Notes: a model not told the origin generated them from the sequence alone. A DNA stretch of 11,450 nt from Fimbriimonadaceae bacterium (GCA_020851885.1 JADZBW010000085.1:1-11450), one strand, 5' to 3'. Shown: positions 1 to 7,473, counted from the stretch's first letter. Numbers and translations are program-made.

Positions 1-1545
1 CCCATCACCCAGGTCGAGTTCTACATTGGCTCCGATCTGAAGGACACCGATACGAGCACTCCTTACGAGTTCAAGATCGACACGCTTGAAGAGCAAGACG
101 GCGAACTGAAGATCACTTTTGCCGCTTACACTTCGGACGGCAAATCGACCAAGAAGTCGCTTAGCCTTAACGTCGACAATGGGGTGTCGAAGGGCGCTGA
201 TTTCCACGTTCAGCAGGGTCTGGAAGCCTTAAGGAACAGCAAGTGGGATGACGCGATCACCTCTGGAAGAATCGCCCTCAAAGCCAAAAAGGGCGATAAT
301 GCGGCACGACTCGTATTGGCAAGAGCTTACAGAGGGAAGCAAATCCTCGACCGCGCTCAGAAGTTTGCCGAAGACGTCATCGCCGACGATGCCAAGAATC
401 TGCCGGCTCTCGAACTTGTTGCTGCGATCAACCTTCAGCGCGCTTTCAATACGGTGAACCGGGGCGGCAACAACCAAGAAACTCAGAAGTCGATCGCCGA
501 AGCGATGAAGGCCGCCGTCGAGGCTCGTCGTAAGAGCCTGGATATGCAGGTCGATAGCTTCGGTGCGATCACCGATGCGAACCGGCTTCTCTACGTCGAT
601 CTTGCGATGACCGCTGGCCGGTATTCGCTGGTTCCTGGACAGTTGATGACTCCGTTCGCCAAGGACATGACCAATTCGGCCATTGGCAATCGGCTCGCGT
701 TCACCTACGTGAAGATGGGTCGTTTCGCGGAGGCGCGCGCCGTTCTCAAGGATCTCAATAACCGAAGCGCGATGGACGGATATTCCTATGCCTTGCTTGC
801 CGTGATCGAGACCGAGTCCGGAAATCGGCAGGCATCCGACGACGCGATGAAGGAAGCGGTGCTTTCGGACAGCGAAAACATTGGCGTTCGAACGGCGCAG
901 GCTTATATCGCCCTGAAAAATCTCAATACCGGCGTCGTTGGCAAATTGGCGGGCGATCTGGCGAAGGACGAGGGCCAGCGAACGGAAGTGAACTACTTCC
1001 TGAGCGCGCTGACAAACAAGCTGCAACAATTCGATCGAAGCCGCCAATACTTCGAGCGGGCAGTTTTGGCAGAACCGGCGAATGCGGACATGTATGTGGA
1101 GCGTGCGAATGAGTCGATCCACGTCGCCCTCCATGGTGGCCTGAGTAAGACCGATTCAGACCTCCAACTGGCCAATGCCCGGATCATGTATCAAACGGCA
1201 ATCACCGCCCAACCGACTTCGTTCCAAGCGTTGACGGGTCTCGCGTTGATCAGCCTGATGCAGGGCAAAGTAGCCGAGGGTGTTCGATTTGCCGAGGCGG
1301 CCGTCGCTGCCAACGCCAACTATGCCGGCGCCTATTACGTTCTGTCCGCCGCCTATAGCGATGCATCGAAGGCCGCCGACTCGGCCCAGAAATCGAAGCT
1401 GATCGCCGAGAGCCAGAAGGCAAACCTCAAGGCGGGCGCCTTGGACAAACCGAACCTCGAAGGTCGGGAAGTGCCAGATGCCAAAGCGGTCTTCCGGTAT
1501 TTCGAATCGTATGGCCGCACGATGGTCATGTCGATGCCCCGTTAA
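1..1545 (+). CDS. Ig-like / TPR repeat protein, 5' end outside the window
   Basis: The reading frame is open from base 1 to the TAA at 1543-1545 (514 residues visible), so the gene starts upstream. Residues 1 to about 60 look like the end of a bacterial Ig-like beta domain: a VEFYIGSD strand, then PYEFKIDT, then LKITFAAYTSDGKST. From about residue 69 onward the protein is helical with TPR-like pairs, for example FHVQQGLEALRNSKWDDAI, RLAFTYVKMGRFAEARAVL, RQYFERAVLAEPANADMY and ALTGLALISLMQGKVAEGV. TPR arrays bind proteins; with an Ig-like part this would fit an exported or surface scaffold, but that is inference. A GTG at 184 could serve as a start; I reject it because the coding pattern continues upstream and no ribosome site precedes it. 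Specific function unknown. Confidence 0.8.
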   Translation, partial: PITQVEFYIGSDLKDTDTSTPYEFKIDTLEEQDGELKITFAAYTSDGKSTKKSLSLNVDNGVSKGADFHVQQGLEALRNSKWDDAITSGRIALKAKKGDNAARLVLARAYRGKQILDRAQKFAEDVIADDAKNLPALELVAAINLQRAFNTVNRGGNNQETQKSIAEAMKAAVEARRKSLDMQVDSFGAITDANRLLYVDLAMTAGRYSLVPGQLMTPFAKDMTNSAIGNRLAFTYVKMGRFAEARAVLKDLNNRSAMDGYSYALLAVIETESGNRQASDDAMKEAVLSDSENIGVRTAQAYIALKNLNTGVVGKLAGDLAKDEGQRTEVNYFLSALTNKLQQFDRSRQYFERAVLAEPANADMYVERANESIHVALHGGLSKTDSDLQLANARIMYQTAITAQPTSFQALTGLALISLMQGKVAEGVRFAEAAVAANANYAGAYYVLSAAYSDASKAADSAQKSKLIAESQKANLKAGALDKPNLEGREVPDAKAVFRYFESYGRTMVMSMPR

Positions 1546-1563
1546 TCTGGGGGTTGGATATCG

Positions 1564-1600
1564 GGCGGCCCGGGCACATTGCCGGGGCCGCCTTTGCGTT
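1564..1600 (+). terminator. Probable intrinsic terminator of the TPR gene
   Basis: A 13-bp stem (1564-1576 with 1580-1592) has one G-G mismatch and a three-base CAT loop. It begins 18 nt after the TPR stop codon and is followed by TTTGCGTTT. The stem is very GC-rich; the T tract is short and broken, so termination may be partial. It separates the TPR gene from the tRNA. Confidence 0.65.
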
Positions 1601-1622
1601 TATTGAGGTAGATTAATAGGGT

Positions 1623-1699
1623 CGGGGCGTGGCGCAGTTTGGTAGCGCGCTTCGCTGGGGGTGAAGAGGTCGCAGGTTCGAATCCTGTCGCCCCGACCA
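1623..1699 (+). tRNA. tRNA-Pro (anticodon GGG)
   Basis: A 77-nt cloverleaf can be folded by eye. The acceptor stem is CGGGGCG (1623-1629) with CGCCCCG (1689-1695), then A and an encoded CCA (1697-1699). The D arm is built on GCGC/GCGC, and the T arm contains GGTTCGAATCC. The anticodon stem is CTTCG/TGAAG with loop CTGGGGG, placing the anticodon GGG at 1657-1659 (reads CCC and CCU proline codons). A -10-like TAGATT lies at 1609-1614, about 8 nt before the gene, but no clear -35 is seen. The gene sits between the TPR terminator and the convergent phosphopentomutase gene. Confidence 0.95.
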
Positions 1700-1705
1700 G
1701 AATCC

Positions 1706-2836
1706 TCAATCGAGGAGATTCACCCCAAAGTGCCATGGAACGCTCAGATGGGCGGCAACCGTTGCTCCAATGGCCATCATTCCTTCCGTATCTCCTAGCT
1801 TCTTAGGCGTTACATGGCGGCCAATCAAGGCTACGGGAACAAATTCTCGCGAGTGGTCGGTCGACGTGGTTGTCGGGTCGTTGCCATGGTCAGCGGTTAG
1901 GATGAGCAGATCGTCTTGCCCAAGTCTGCCCTGAATTTCGCCCAGCGTCTGATCGAATCGCTCCAAGCACTTGGCAAAGCCGGCCACATCGTTGCGATGA
2001 CCGTACAGCATGTCGAAATCCTCGAAGTTGGCGAAGATGAAGCGCGCATCTGAGTCGAGGGCTTCTCGCAGGGCGACCTCATGCTCGGCATTGCTCTGCG
2101 TTCGGCGTACGCTGCGGAATCCACGACCACCGAACAGTTCTGGCACCACTCCCACCCCGTACACACTCCCAATTTGATCCACGAGGTTCGGCGGGGCCGG
2201 AAACGGGAAGTCCTTCCGCCCCTCCGTCCGGCGGAATCCCGACTTCGGATCGCCAAGGAATGGGCGGGCGATAACCCGTTGGAGGTTGTTCGGAACTTGG
2301 CAAAGTTGGCGGGCGATGCGACAGTAGTCGTACAGTTGCCCGATCGGCACGACCTCTTCATGGCAAGCGATCTGAAACACAGAATCGGCGCTGGTGTACA
2401 CGATTGGGAATCCGGTGTCGACGTGGAGTTCACCGAGATCTTGAATGATTGCCGTTCCGCTCGCTGCCCGATTGCCGAGCGTCTGGGTACCGATTTCCCG
2501 CTCAAAGGCCTTGATGAGGTCGATTGGGAATCCGTCGGGGTAGGTTGGGAACGCCGATTCGGTGTGGACCCCCATCATCTCCCAATGGCCCGTCACCGAA
2601 TCCTTCCCCATGGACACTTCACGTAGGCGTCCGAAACGCGCATCTGCTCCTGACGCAACGGGAATCCCTCCGGCGGCCAGAAAGCCGCATTCGGCTAGGC
2701 GTGGGGCATCGATCCCGCCGCATGCTTCCCACACATGCTTCAGGGTGGACGGGTGATCGTGATCGTTGAATTCGGGCGCGTCGGGAGCCTCGCCTGCACC
2801 TACCCCGTCCAGTACGATCACGATCGCGCGCTTCAT
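1706..2836 (-). CDS. deoB: Phosphopentomutase
   Basis: 376 residues. It interconverts ribose 1-phosphate (or deoxyribose 1-phosphate) and the 5-phosphate in the cytoplasm, linking nucleoside breakdown to the pentose phosphate pathway. It belongs to the alkaline phosphatase-like metalloenzymes. Visible motifs match the family: VLDGVG near the N terminus (metal ligand D10), GKDSVTGHWE with the phosphorylated Thr at T82, DFDMLYGH (D275, H280), ADHGND (D316, H317) and STDHSREFVP (H328). The spacing equals that of the characterised Bacillus enzyme, so all catalytic residues are present. The frame is open for 52 more codons upstream, but the family begins at MKRAIVIVLDGVG, so I start at 2836. No Shine-Dalgarno is visible; TATAAC (2843-2848) lies 6 nt before the ATG, suggesting a leaderless transcript. 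The gene stands alone, without other nucleoside-catabolism genes. Confidence 0.95.
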   Translation of the reverse strand: MKRAIVIVLDGVGAGEAPDAPEFNDHDHPSTLKHVWEACGGIDAPRLAECGFLAAGGIPVASGADARFGRLREVSMGKDSVTGHWEMMGVHTESAFPTYPDGFPIDLIKAFEREIGTQTLGNRAASGTAIIQDLGELHVDTGFPIVYTSADSVFQIACHEEVVPIGQLYDYCRIARQLCQVPNNLQRVIARPFLGDPKSGFRRTEGRKDFPFPAPPNLVDQIGSVYGVGVVPELFGGRGFRSVRRTQSNAEHEVALREALDSDARFIFANFEDFDMLYGHRNDVAGFAKCLERFDQTLGEIQGRLGQDDLLILTADHGNDPTTTSTDHSREFVPVALIGRHVTPKKLGDTEGMMAIGATVAAHLSVPWHFGVNLLD

Positions 2837-2842
2837 CTCATC

Positions 2843-2848
2843 GTTATA
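2843..2848 (-). promoter_or_regulatory. Candidate -10 element for deoB
   Basis: On the minus strand TATAAC stands 6 nt before the deoB ATG, at the distance expected if transcription starts at the A of the ATG. No convincing -35 hexamer is found 17 nt further upstream. Five of six bases match the TATAAT consensus. Confidence 0.35.
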
Positions 2849-2885
2849 GCCGTTTCTAGGACCATCTACACAGGCGATTGAGAGT

Positions 2886-2902
2886 GAAAAGCGCCCACGC
2901 TT
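2886..2902 (-). terminator. Weak terminator-like hairpin after the SpoIIM-like gene
   Basis: In the minus-strand reading, AAGCG, loop TGGG, CGCTT, then TTC form a 5-bp stem with a short T run, 27 nt past the stop codon of the SpoIIM-like gene. It is small; termination here is only a possibility. The rest of the 92-nt gap down to deoB (2837-2928) holds the deoB promoter candidate and nothing else that I recognise. Confidence 0.3.
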
Positions 2903-2928
2903 CGCAAGCCTGCGACCAGATCGAGTTT

Positions 2929-3912
2929 CTAAACTCCCAGGGCAGGCGCCGGTTCTCGATCCCGGCCAAAGCCCGTCCAGAAGACTCCCCACAGGATTAC
3001 TTCGACGGCGATGACGACGACCTTTACGGGCGAAGATACATTAGGATTGAAGCTGAAAAATCCCTCGATTGGCGCGGCGATGAACATCAGGACCACCGAG
3101 GTCATGAGAAGCACCACCGCGTCTCTCCCGGCGGCTTTGAGCGCTTCTCCCCGTTTGCGGCGCCCAGGGTTGATCAAGGCCCAACCCATCAAGAATCCCG
3201 CCGAACCGGCAATGACGATCCCACTTAACTCGGGCACGCCGTGAGGCAGGACGGAAGCCAGGAGATAGCCCAACTTGCCAACGGTGTCCATTTCATAGGC
3301 CAGAGCGCCCAAGATGGCTCCATTGAAGTACATCCTCTCGGCGGTGCCGATTCCAAATGTCGCCGCGGCCACCGAGCCTGTCAGGATCGAGACGAACGGG
3401 TTGTTGGTCGCATACATGCCGGTTGCGCCAAGCGATTCTGAGCCGGATCGCGCCTCATGAATGCCGGATTTCCACTGATCGAAGTTCTCCCTCATCACTT
3501 CAGGGACAAAAAAGTCCCTTGTTTCAGGGACATATCGCATTAGTGTGTAGGATAATAGAGCGGAGCCGACAAAAAGGGACGCGCTAACCAGAACGAAGAT
3601 GCGACATCGACGTACTGTCTGGGCGCTCTGCCGGATCGCACTGCCGATGGCCTTTCGGAAGGGATTTCGCGGCGCCCGGTACAGGATCGAGTAGGCGCGT
3701 CCAGCCAGATCGTTCAGGTAGTCGATCAATTGGAGGTTCGAGGATTTCGTTCGAGCGAGGGCCAGATCGGCGGAGGCTCGGCGATAGAGGCGGACAAACT
3801 CATGGAGTTCATCAGGTTTAAGACTCTTGATCGTGGCATCAGCCCGGTCGCACAAAAAGGTGAGGCGCTTCCAGTCCGCCTCTCGCTTTTCGACAAACGC
3901 CACTTCGTTCAT
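2929..3912 (-). CDS. SpoIIM/DUF95-family integral membrane protein
   Basis: 327 residues. A charged helical cytoplasmic region (about 1-100) is followed by hydrophobic segments at about 104-124, 174-190, 215-246, 264-282 and 296-316. The stretch LPHGVPELSGIVIAGSAGF (222-240) is the hallmark of the SpoIIM (stage II sporulation protein M) family. In Bacillus, SpoIIM works with SpoIID and SpoIIP in peptidoglycan remodelling during engulfment, but this family is widespread in non-spore-formers with unknown role. No other sporulation gene is present, so a sporulation role is not implied. The ATG at 3912 lies 10 nt after a TAAAAT (3923-3928) and has no clear ribosome site. The intergenic space to the divergent gene is only about 33 nt. 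An internal repeat at residues 128-139 (VPETRDFFVPEV) creates a terminator-like RNA hairpin. Confidence 0.8.
   Translation of the reverse strand: MNEVAFVEKREADWKRLTFLCDRADATIKSLKPDELHEFVRLYRRASADLALARTKSSNLQLIDYLNDLAGRAYSILYRAPRNPFRKAIGSAIRQSAQTVRRCRIFVLVSASLFVGSALLSYTLMRYVPETRDFFVPEVMRENFDQWKSGIHEARSGSESLGATGMYATNNPFVSILTGSVAAATFGIGTAERMYFNGAILGALAYEMDTVGKLGYLLASVLPHGVPELSGIVIAGSAGFLMGWALINPGRRKRGEALKAAGRDAVVLLMTSVVLMFIAAPIEGFFSFNPNVSSPVKVVVIAVEVILWGVFWTGFGRDREPAPALGV
3502..3531 (-). repeat. Terminator-shaped hairpin with a duplicated arm inside the SpoIIM-like gene
   Basis: Read on the minus strand, GTCCCT, loop GAAACA, AGGGAC is followed directly by TTTTTT and then a second GTCCCTGAA. The first pairing has intrinsic-terminator geometry (6-bp stem, 6-nt loop, T6). 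The second GTCCCT (3514 down to 3519 on the plus axis is its complement arm) can instead pair with AGGGAC with the T6 as loop. It lies after about codon 128 of the gene. Confidence 0.5.
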
Positions 3913-3922
3913 TGCTTCTCGA

Positions 3923-3928
3923 ATTTTA
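3923..3928 (-). promoter_or_regulatory. Candidate -10 element for the SpoIIM-like gene
   Basis: TAAAAT on the minus strand, 10 nt before the ATG, predicts a 5' leader of only about four nucleotides. No -35 hexamer is evident. The opposite strand of the same short gap must also hold the start of the divergent exported-protein gene. Confidence 0.35.
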
Positions 3929-3945
3929 TCCTCACTTTGGTTGGC

Positions 3946-4767
3946 ATGCTAGCCACCGTGTTCGCCTTTGCCGAGAACGAGATCGTGGAGGCCAAAGTTC
4001 TCGAAATCACCGAGAAGGGGTTCGTCCTCCAGGTTGGCACCGAACCGCTTGCGGTGGACGACGAGCATGACAGTCGGTTCTGGCGTGGCAAGGCGGTGGC
4101 GAAGCGCAGCGATTTCCAGTCAGGAGACCGCGTCTTTGCGCGAATCAAGACCGACAATGACCCGCCCGTTCTCCGGGAACTGGCGGATAAGGAAACTTGG
4201 AACTGGCTCGATGGGATTCGGAAGAGACCTCAGGCCGGAACGGTCGAGAAGATCGACTCGAAGACACTCACGGTCAAATTCGCGGACGGTACAAGATTCG
4301 CCTACCGCGCCACCGACAAGTCGAAGGTGAGCCTCAAGGGCAAGCCAGAGGCGAGCCTGGGCGATCTTCCAGTGGGGATGGCAGTATTTCTCAAAGGAAG
4401 GACGCTGCCGACCTATGACACCTGGCTGGTGGAGGTCTCCGACGAGCCGATTCCCCTCCCCGCCTCCCAATCAAAGGAGCCGAAGGAAAAGAAGGCAAAG
4501 GTGCCCAGAGAGCCCGTCCTGCCCGAATCTGGCAAGATGACCGGACACACGCTTGCCAACCTCGACAAACTGAGCATGTTCGACGTGATCACGACGAACA
4601 ATCGGGCTCTCCACATCTCCTACACGCGGCAGACCAAGTTCTACTTTGAAGGTCGGCCATGTGGCCCAGAAGCGATCGAAAGGGGCCTCCAATTCGTTCT
4701 CTTGTACATGCGCGACAGATTTGGTAGAATTCAGGCCACGAAAGTGGAACTCTATATGCGGCGTTGA
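3946..4767 (+). CDS. Exported protein with three tandem beta-type repeats, function unknown
   Basis: About 273 residues from the ATG at 3946. The N terminus (MLATVFAFA before ENE) looks like the end of a signal peptide but lacks a positive n-region, so the true start may be an upstream TTG (3937) or a start inside the overlap with the divergent gene (the frame is open to 3730). After it come three divergent copies of one pattern at about residues 14-85, 96-167 and 198-270. Each has an opening strand pair (VLEITEKGFVLQV; VEKIDSKTLTVKF; LANLDKLSMFDVI), a middle KxxxxG turn, a GxxV strand (SGDRVFARI; VGMAVFLKG; GLQFVLLYM) and a closing strand near ATKVEL. A Lys/Pro/Glu-rich linker (168-197) precedes the third copy. 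The fold resembles small beta-barrel (DUF5666/OB-like) repeats; that assignment is inference. Divergent from the SpoIIM-like gene. Confidence 0.6.
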   Translation: MLATVFAFAENEIVEAKVLEITEKGFVLQVGTEPLAVDDEHDSRFWRGKAVAKRSDFQSGDRVFARIKTDNDPPVLRELADKETWNWLDGIRKRPQAGTVEKIDSKTLTVKFADGTRFAYRATDKSKVSLKGKPEASLGDLPVGMAVFLKGRTLPTYDTWLVEVSDEPIPLPASQSKEPKEKKAKVPREPVLPESGKMTGHTLANLDKLSMFDVITTNNRALHISYTRQTKFYFEGRPCGPEAIERGLQFVLLYMRDRFGRIQATKVELYMRR

Positions 4768-4795
4768 TTGCATTGTGGAAACACTACATGTTCCA

Positions 4796-4903
4796 ATGGC
4801 GTCTGCATTAAAGAGAAACTTGTGTTTCGTTCGGACACTGGCACACGGTTTGCCCTCAATGCCAATACGATCTGTAGCAAGTGTTCGAGTAGTCACTGAA
4901 TGA
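4796..4903 (+). CDS. Possible 35-residue leader ORF before the sigma gene
   Basis: ATG at 4796 opens a 35-codon frame (begins MASALKRNLCFVRTLAHG) whose TGA at 4901-4903 overlaps the sigma-factor ATG as ATGA. That arrangement is typical of translational coupling, and the sigma gene has no visible Shine-Dalgarno. No ribosome site is visible before this small ORF either, and the peptide matches nothing I know, so it may be chance. A small hairpin (GAAAC/GTTTC, 4815-4828) lies inside it. Confidence 0.25.
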   Translation: MASALKRNLCFVRTLAHGLPSMPIRSVASVRVVTE

Positions 4904-5754
4904 GCGCCCATCCGCAGCCTTCGGATTTCGATGACGGCATCCCAAGTTATCTTGGCCGTCTTACCCAAGCGCCACTTCTCACCCAAGAGGAGGAGGTTGT
5001 TCTCACTCGTGCCGTTCAGGCCGGAAACCGGGTCGCACGCCAACGATTGATCGAATCCAACATGCGCTTGGTGATCAACATCGCCAAGACTTACCGAAAC
5101 CGATCGATCCCCCTTGAGGATCTCATCCAAGAAGGCGCGATCGGCCTCATGCAGGCCGCCGAGCGCTTCGATCCAGAAAAGGGATTCCGATTTTCAACTT
5201 ACGCCACCCACTGGATTCGCCAGGCGATCGGTCGAGCGATCGACAACAAGTCCAAGGCTATTCGATTGCCCGCGCACGTTTCCCAGTCGCTCCGAAAAGT
5301 CGAAAGGGAGAAGGTCCGCCTTTCACGCGAGTTGGGAATGGACCCTAGCCCAGAGCAAATTGCCTCGGCGATGGGGATTTCCGCCAAGAAGCTTCTAACC
5401 TTGATCCAGTCCTCGCAAGAGCTTCTTTCGCTCGATATGGCGGTCGGTGACGGCGGCGGGATGACCCTTGGCGGCCTCATCAAAGACACCAAGAACACCG
5501 ATCCCGAAACCATGATCCTCAGTCAGGAAACGATCGAGGAACTGCAGCGGATCATCTGTGAATTGAATGAGCGAGAGCAACGCGTGATGCGCTTTCGCTT
5601 CCGATTGGACGGTTCGGAAGCTCCCCTTCAAGAGGACATCGCCAAAGAGCTCAAGCTTTCTCGTGAGCGGGTGCGCCAAATCGAAGTGCAAGCCATCAAG
5701 AAGCTCCGGGCCTTGGCCCAACGCCGTCGCTTGCGAGATGCGCTTTCTCAGTGA
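4900..5754 (+). CDS. RNA polymerase sigma factor, sigma-70 family (RpoD-like, no region 1.1)
   Basis: 284 residues. Region 1.2 is DGIPSYLGRLTQAPLLTQEEE (12-32). Region 2 runs from about 45 to 124: NMRLVINIAKTY, LIQEGAIGLMQAAERFDPEKG (core binding) and FSTYATHWIRQAIGRAI (-10 recognition and melting). Region 3 lies at about 130-200, and region 4 at 215-275 with LKLSRERVRQIEVQAIKKLR as the -35-binding helix-turn-helix. Region 1.1 is absent and the protein is short, which fits a group 2 (alternative, RpoS/SigB-cyanobacterial-like) factor rather than a typical housekeeping sigma, though a minimal primary sigma cannot be excluded. In region 2.4 one of the two usual Trp is His (THWIRQ) and the Thr used by E. 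coli RpoD for -10 contact is Gly. No anti-sigma gene is adjacent. Confidence 0.92.
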   Translation: MSAHPQPSDFDDGIPSYLGRLTQAPLLTQEEEVVLTRAVQAGNRVARQRLIESNMRLVINIAKTYRNRSIPLEDLIQEGAIGLMQAAERFDPEKGFRFSTYATHWIRQAIGRAIDNKSKAIRLPAHVSQSLRKVEREKVRLSRELGMDPSPEQIASAMGISAKKLLTLIQSSQELLSLDMAVGDGGGMTLGGLIKDTKNTDPETMILSQETIEELQRIICELNEREQRVMRFRFRLDGSEAPLQEDIAKELKLSRERVRQIEVQAIKKLRALAQRRRLRDALSQ

Positions 5755-5791
5755 TCGTGATCTAATCGGGCAAGTCGAATCCCAATCCCAA

Positions 5792-6565
5792 TCACTCCGC
5801 GTCCTCTCGGGGAAGGTATTCGAATTTCTCGAACCAGAACATGCACAGCCCGGCAAAGAAAACGGTCGCGAATATCATCGCTGCCCAACCATTGCTGGGG
5901 CTTACGGCATTGATGGCGAGGGAGTTCGCAACATTGCCCAGATTCCCACCAGATTCTGAGGAGGATGGATGCTGCGCGATCGCGTTCAAGTAGGTCCCGA
6001 TCGACAGGAGCGACATGCTGCCCGGCATCAGCGGAACCGCCGTTTCCCACACAAAGGCAAACAGCAGACACACGACCATCGCCGCCTTGTTGAGAAGCAG
6101 CGTGACGAAGACAAAGAGTGATCCGTAGGCCAATGCGCCGATCAAGATCGCGATCAGATCCTTCAACAGCATCGGATTGGCGAATGGATTGTGATAGACG
6201 GCCGCAGAGACGGCCAGTAGCGTCGCGGCGCTCACCAAGATCACGGCGACCGCGCTACCCAGCATCCGGAACAAAACAAGCTTCCAGCGCTGGATGGGAC
6301 GGGTTAGCAGGTATACGATCGTCTTCTGCTCGACTTCCTGCCCAATGACCGCCGAACTGAAAATGGCGGAGGCAAGCGGTAAGACCCGAAAGACGAAGAG
6401 GGTGGACAGGGTCGCATAGGCGCCATCCAATTCCTGAGGAGGATTGACCGAGAGAAACACCCTGGCCAGTGCGTAGAGGACGGCCGAAATGAAGAGCCAC
6501 ACGAGGATCCGCTTGGCGCGAAGGAAATCGCGCAGCGCGCTCTGAAAGACAAAGGTCTCGGTCAT
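5792..6565 (-). CDS. ABC-2 type transporter permease (second pair)
   Basis: 257 residues with about six hydrophobic segments (near 20-39, 56-73, 100-124, 135-158, 162-180 and the C-terminal region around 225-245). After the second segment comes GQEVEQKTIVYLLTRPIQRW (75-94), the cytoplasmic loop characteristic of ABC-2/NosY-type permeases that couples to the ATPase. It would form the membrane pore with the ATPase encoded just upstream, whose stop codon overlaps this start by four bases (ATGA, 6562-6565). A GGTGA lies 4 nt before the ATG. Substrate cannot be told from sequence. This is the last gene of the four-gene operon and converges with the sigma gene across a 37-nt gap in which I see no terminator. 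Confidence 0.85.
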   Translation of the reverse strand: MTETFVFQSALRDFLRAKRILVWLFISAVLYALARVFLSVNPPQELDGAYATLSTLFVFRVLPLASAIFSSAVIGQEVEQKTIVYLLTRPIQRWKLVLFRMLGSAVAVILVSAATLLAVSAAVYHNPFANPMLLKDLIAILIGALAYGSLFVFVTLLLNKAAMVVCLLFAFVWETAVPLMPGSMSLLSIGTYLNAIAQHPSSSESGGNLGNVANSLAINAVSPSNGWAAMIFATVFFAGLCMFWFEKFEYLPREDAE

Positions 6566-7473
6566 CCGTTCACCAGGTATCGGAAGATGGATTCCAGGTT
6601 GTTGTCCGGGCTGCTGAATCCGGTCACCGGAATGTTCTCATCGAGGACGAGATTGGGAAGGGCGTCATAGAACTTGCTCGGCTCGCGGGTCTGCAGTTCC
6701 AGACCGTCTCGATCGAATTGGACGCTGAGCACGTATGGCAGGGCTACCAACCGTCTCGCGACTTCACGGGGCTCCGGGGTCTCGATACGGACCCGGTGCG
6801 GGTACTTGTCGATCAATTCTCGGATCACTCGCAGATCGCCCGAAGCCATCAGTCGGCCCCGGTGCAGCAGCAGGATCGATCGGGTCATTTGCTCGACCTC
6901 GAAGAGAATGTGACTGCTGACGAGGATGGATTTGCCCTGCTCCGCCAGAACGTGGAGCAAGTCCATCAATTCGCGACGCCCAACGGGATCCAAACCATTG
7001 AGCGGTTCATCGAGGAGGATCGCGTCCGGCTCGTTGAGCATCGCCTGCGCGAGTTTGATTCGCTGGCGCATGCCCTTGGAGAATCCTGCGATGCGCTTGT
7101 CGCAGCGGTCCGCCATCCCAACCTCTTCGATTACCTTCTGGGTGCGGATATTGGCGTCAGCGTGGCTGAATCCACTTAATCGGGCCATTCCATACACGAA
7201 TTGGCGACCGGTCTGCCATTCGTAGAAGTTGTCGATTTCCGGACAATAGCCAAGGCGTCGATAAACGCTTGGATTGGCGAATGGGTCCTCGCCATTGACC
7301 AAGACTTCGCCGGTCGTAGGTCGAATTTGGCCAGTGACAAGCTTGATCAGAGTGCTCTTGCCCGCGCCGTTCATGCCAAGCAATGCGGTCACGCCTGGCC
7401 CGATCGTGCAGGTGACGTCGTTGAGGCCGATGACCTGCCCGTACCATTTCGATGCGCTGGTAAGTTCGATCAT
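6562..7473 (-). CDS. ABC transporter ATP-binding protein (second pair)
   Basis: 303 residues; one nucleotide-binding domain plus about 85 C-terminal residues. Walker A is GMNGAGKST (33-41). The Q-loop region reads GYCPEID with Glu in the Gln position, as is common in ABC-2 export ATPases. The signature is FSKGMRQR (131-138), Walker B ILLDEP (152-157), and the H-loop SSH (H188). It powers the permease encoded downstream, with which it overlaps by ATGA, and it overlaps the upstream permease stop by four bases (7470-7473). A GGAG sits 8 nt before the ATG, one of the few plausible ribosome sites in the window. Similar to NosF/CcmA-type exporters; substrate unknown. Confidence 0.9.
   Translation of the reverse strand: MIELTSASKWYGQVIGLNDVTCTIGPGVTALLGMNGAGKSTLIKLVTGQIRPTTGEVLVNGEDPFANPSVYRRLGYCPEIDNFYEWQTGRQFVYGMARLSGFSHADANIRTQKVIEEVGMADRCDKRIAGFSKGMRQRIKLAQAMLNEPDAILLDEPLNGLDPVGRRELMDLLHVLAEQGKSILVSSHILFEVEQMTRSILLLHRGRLMASGDLRVIRELIDKYPHRVRIETPEPREVARRLVALPYVLSVQFDRDGLELQTREPSKFYDALPNLVLDENIPVTGFSSPDNNLESIFRYLVNG

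Noticed and set aside
229..1134. 301-residue minus-strand ORF
   Set aside because: It lies wholly antisense to the TPR gene and reads as low-complexity Arg/His/Ile-rich shadow with no recognisable motif.
184..1545. GTG at 184 as the start of the TPR gene
   Set aside because: The same frame is open to base 1 and reads as an Ig-like domain, so the gene begins outside the window.
2401..2535. Repeated CGATTGGGAATCC at about 2403 and 2521
   Set aside because: Both copies encode the GFPI residues inside deoB; two short matches explained by codon choice, not a functional repeat.
2837..2992. 52-residue N-terminal extension of phosphopentomutase
   Set aside because: The family begins at MKRAIVIVLDGVG; the extension overlaps the end of the SpoIIM-like gene and has no similarity to DeoB.
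3730..3945. N-terminal extension of the three-repeat exported protein
   Set aside because: Most of it is antisense to the SpoIIM-like coding region; a start near 3946 (or 3937) better fits a signal peptide and a divergent layout.
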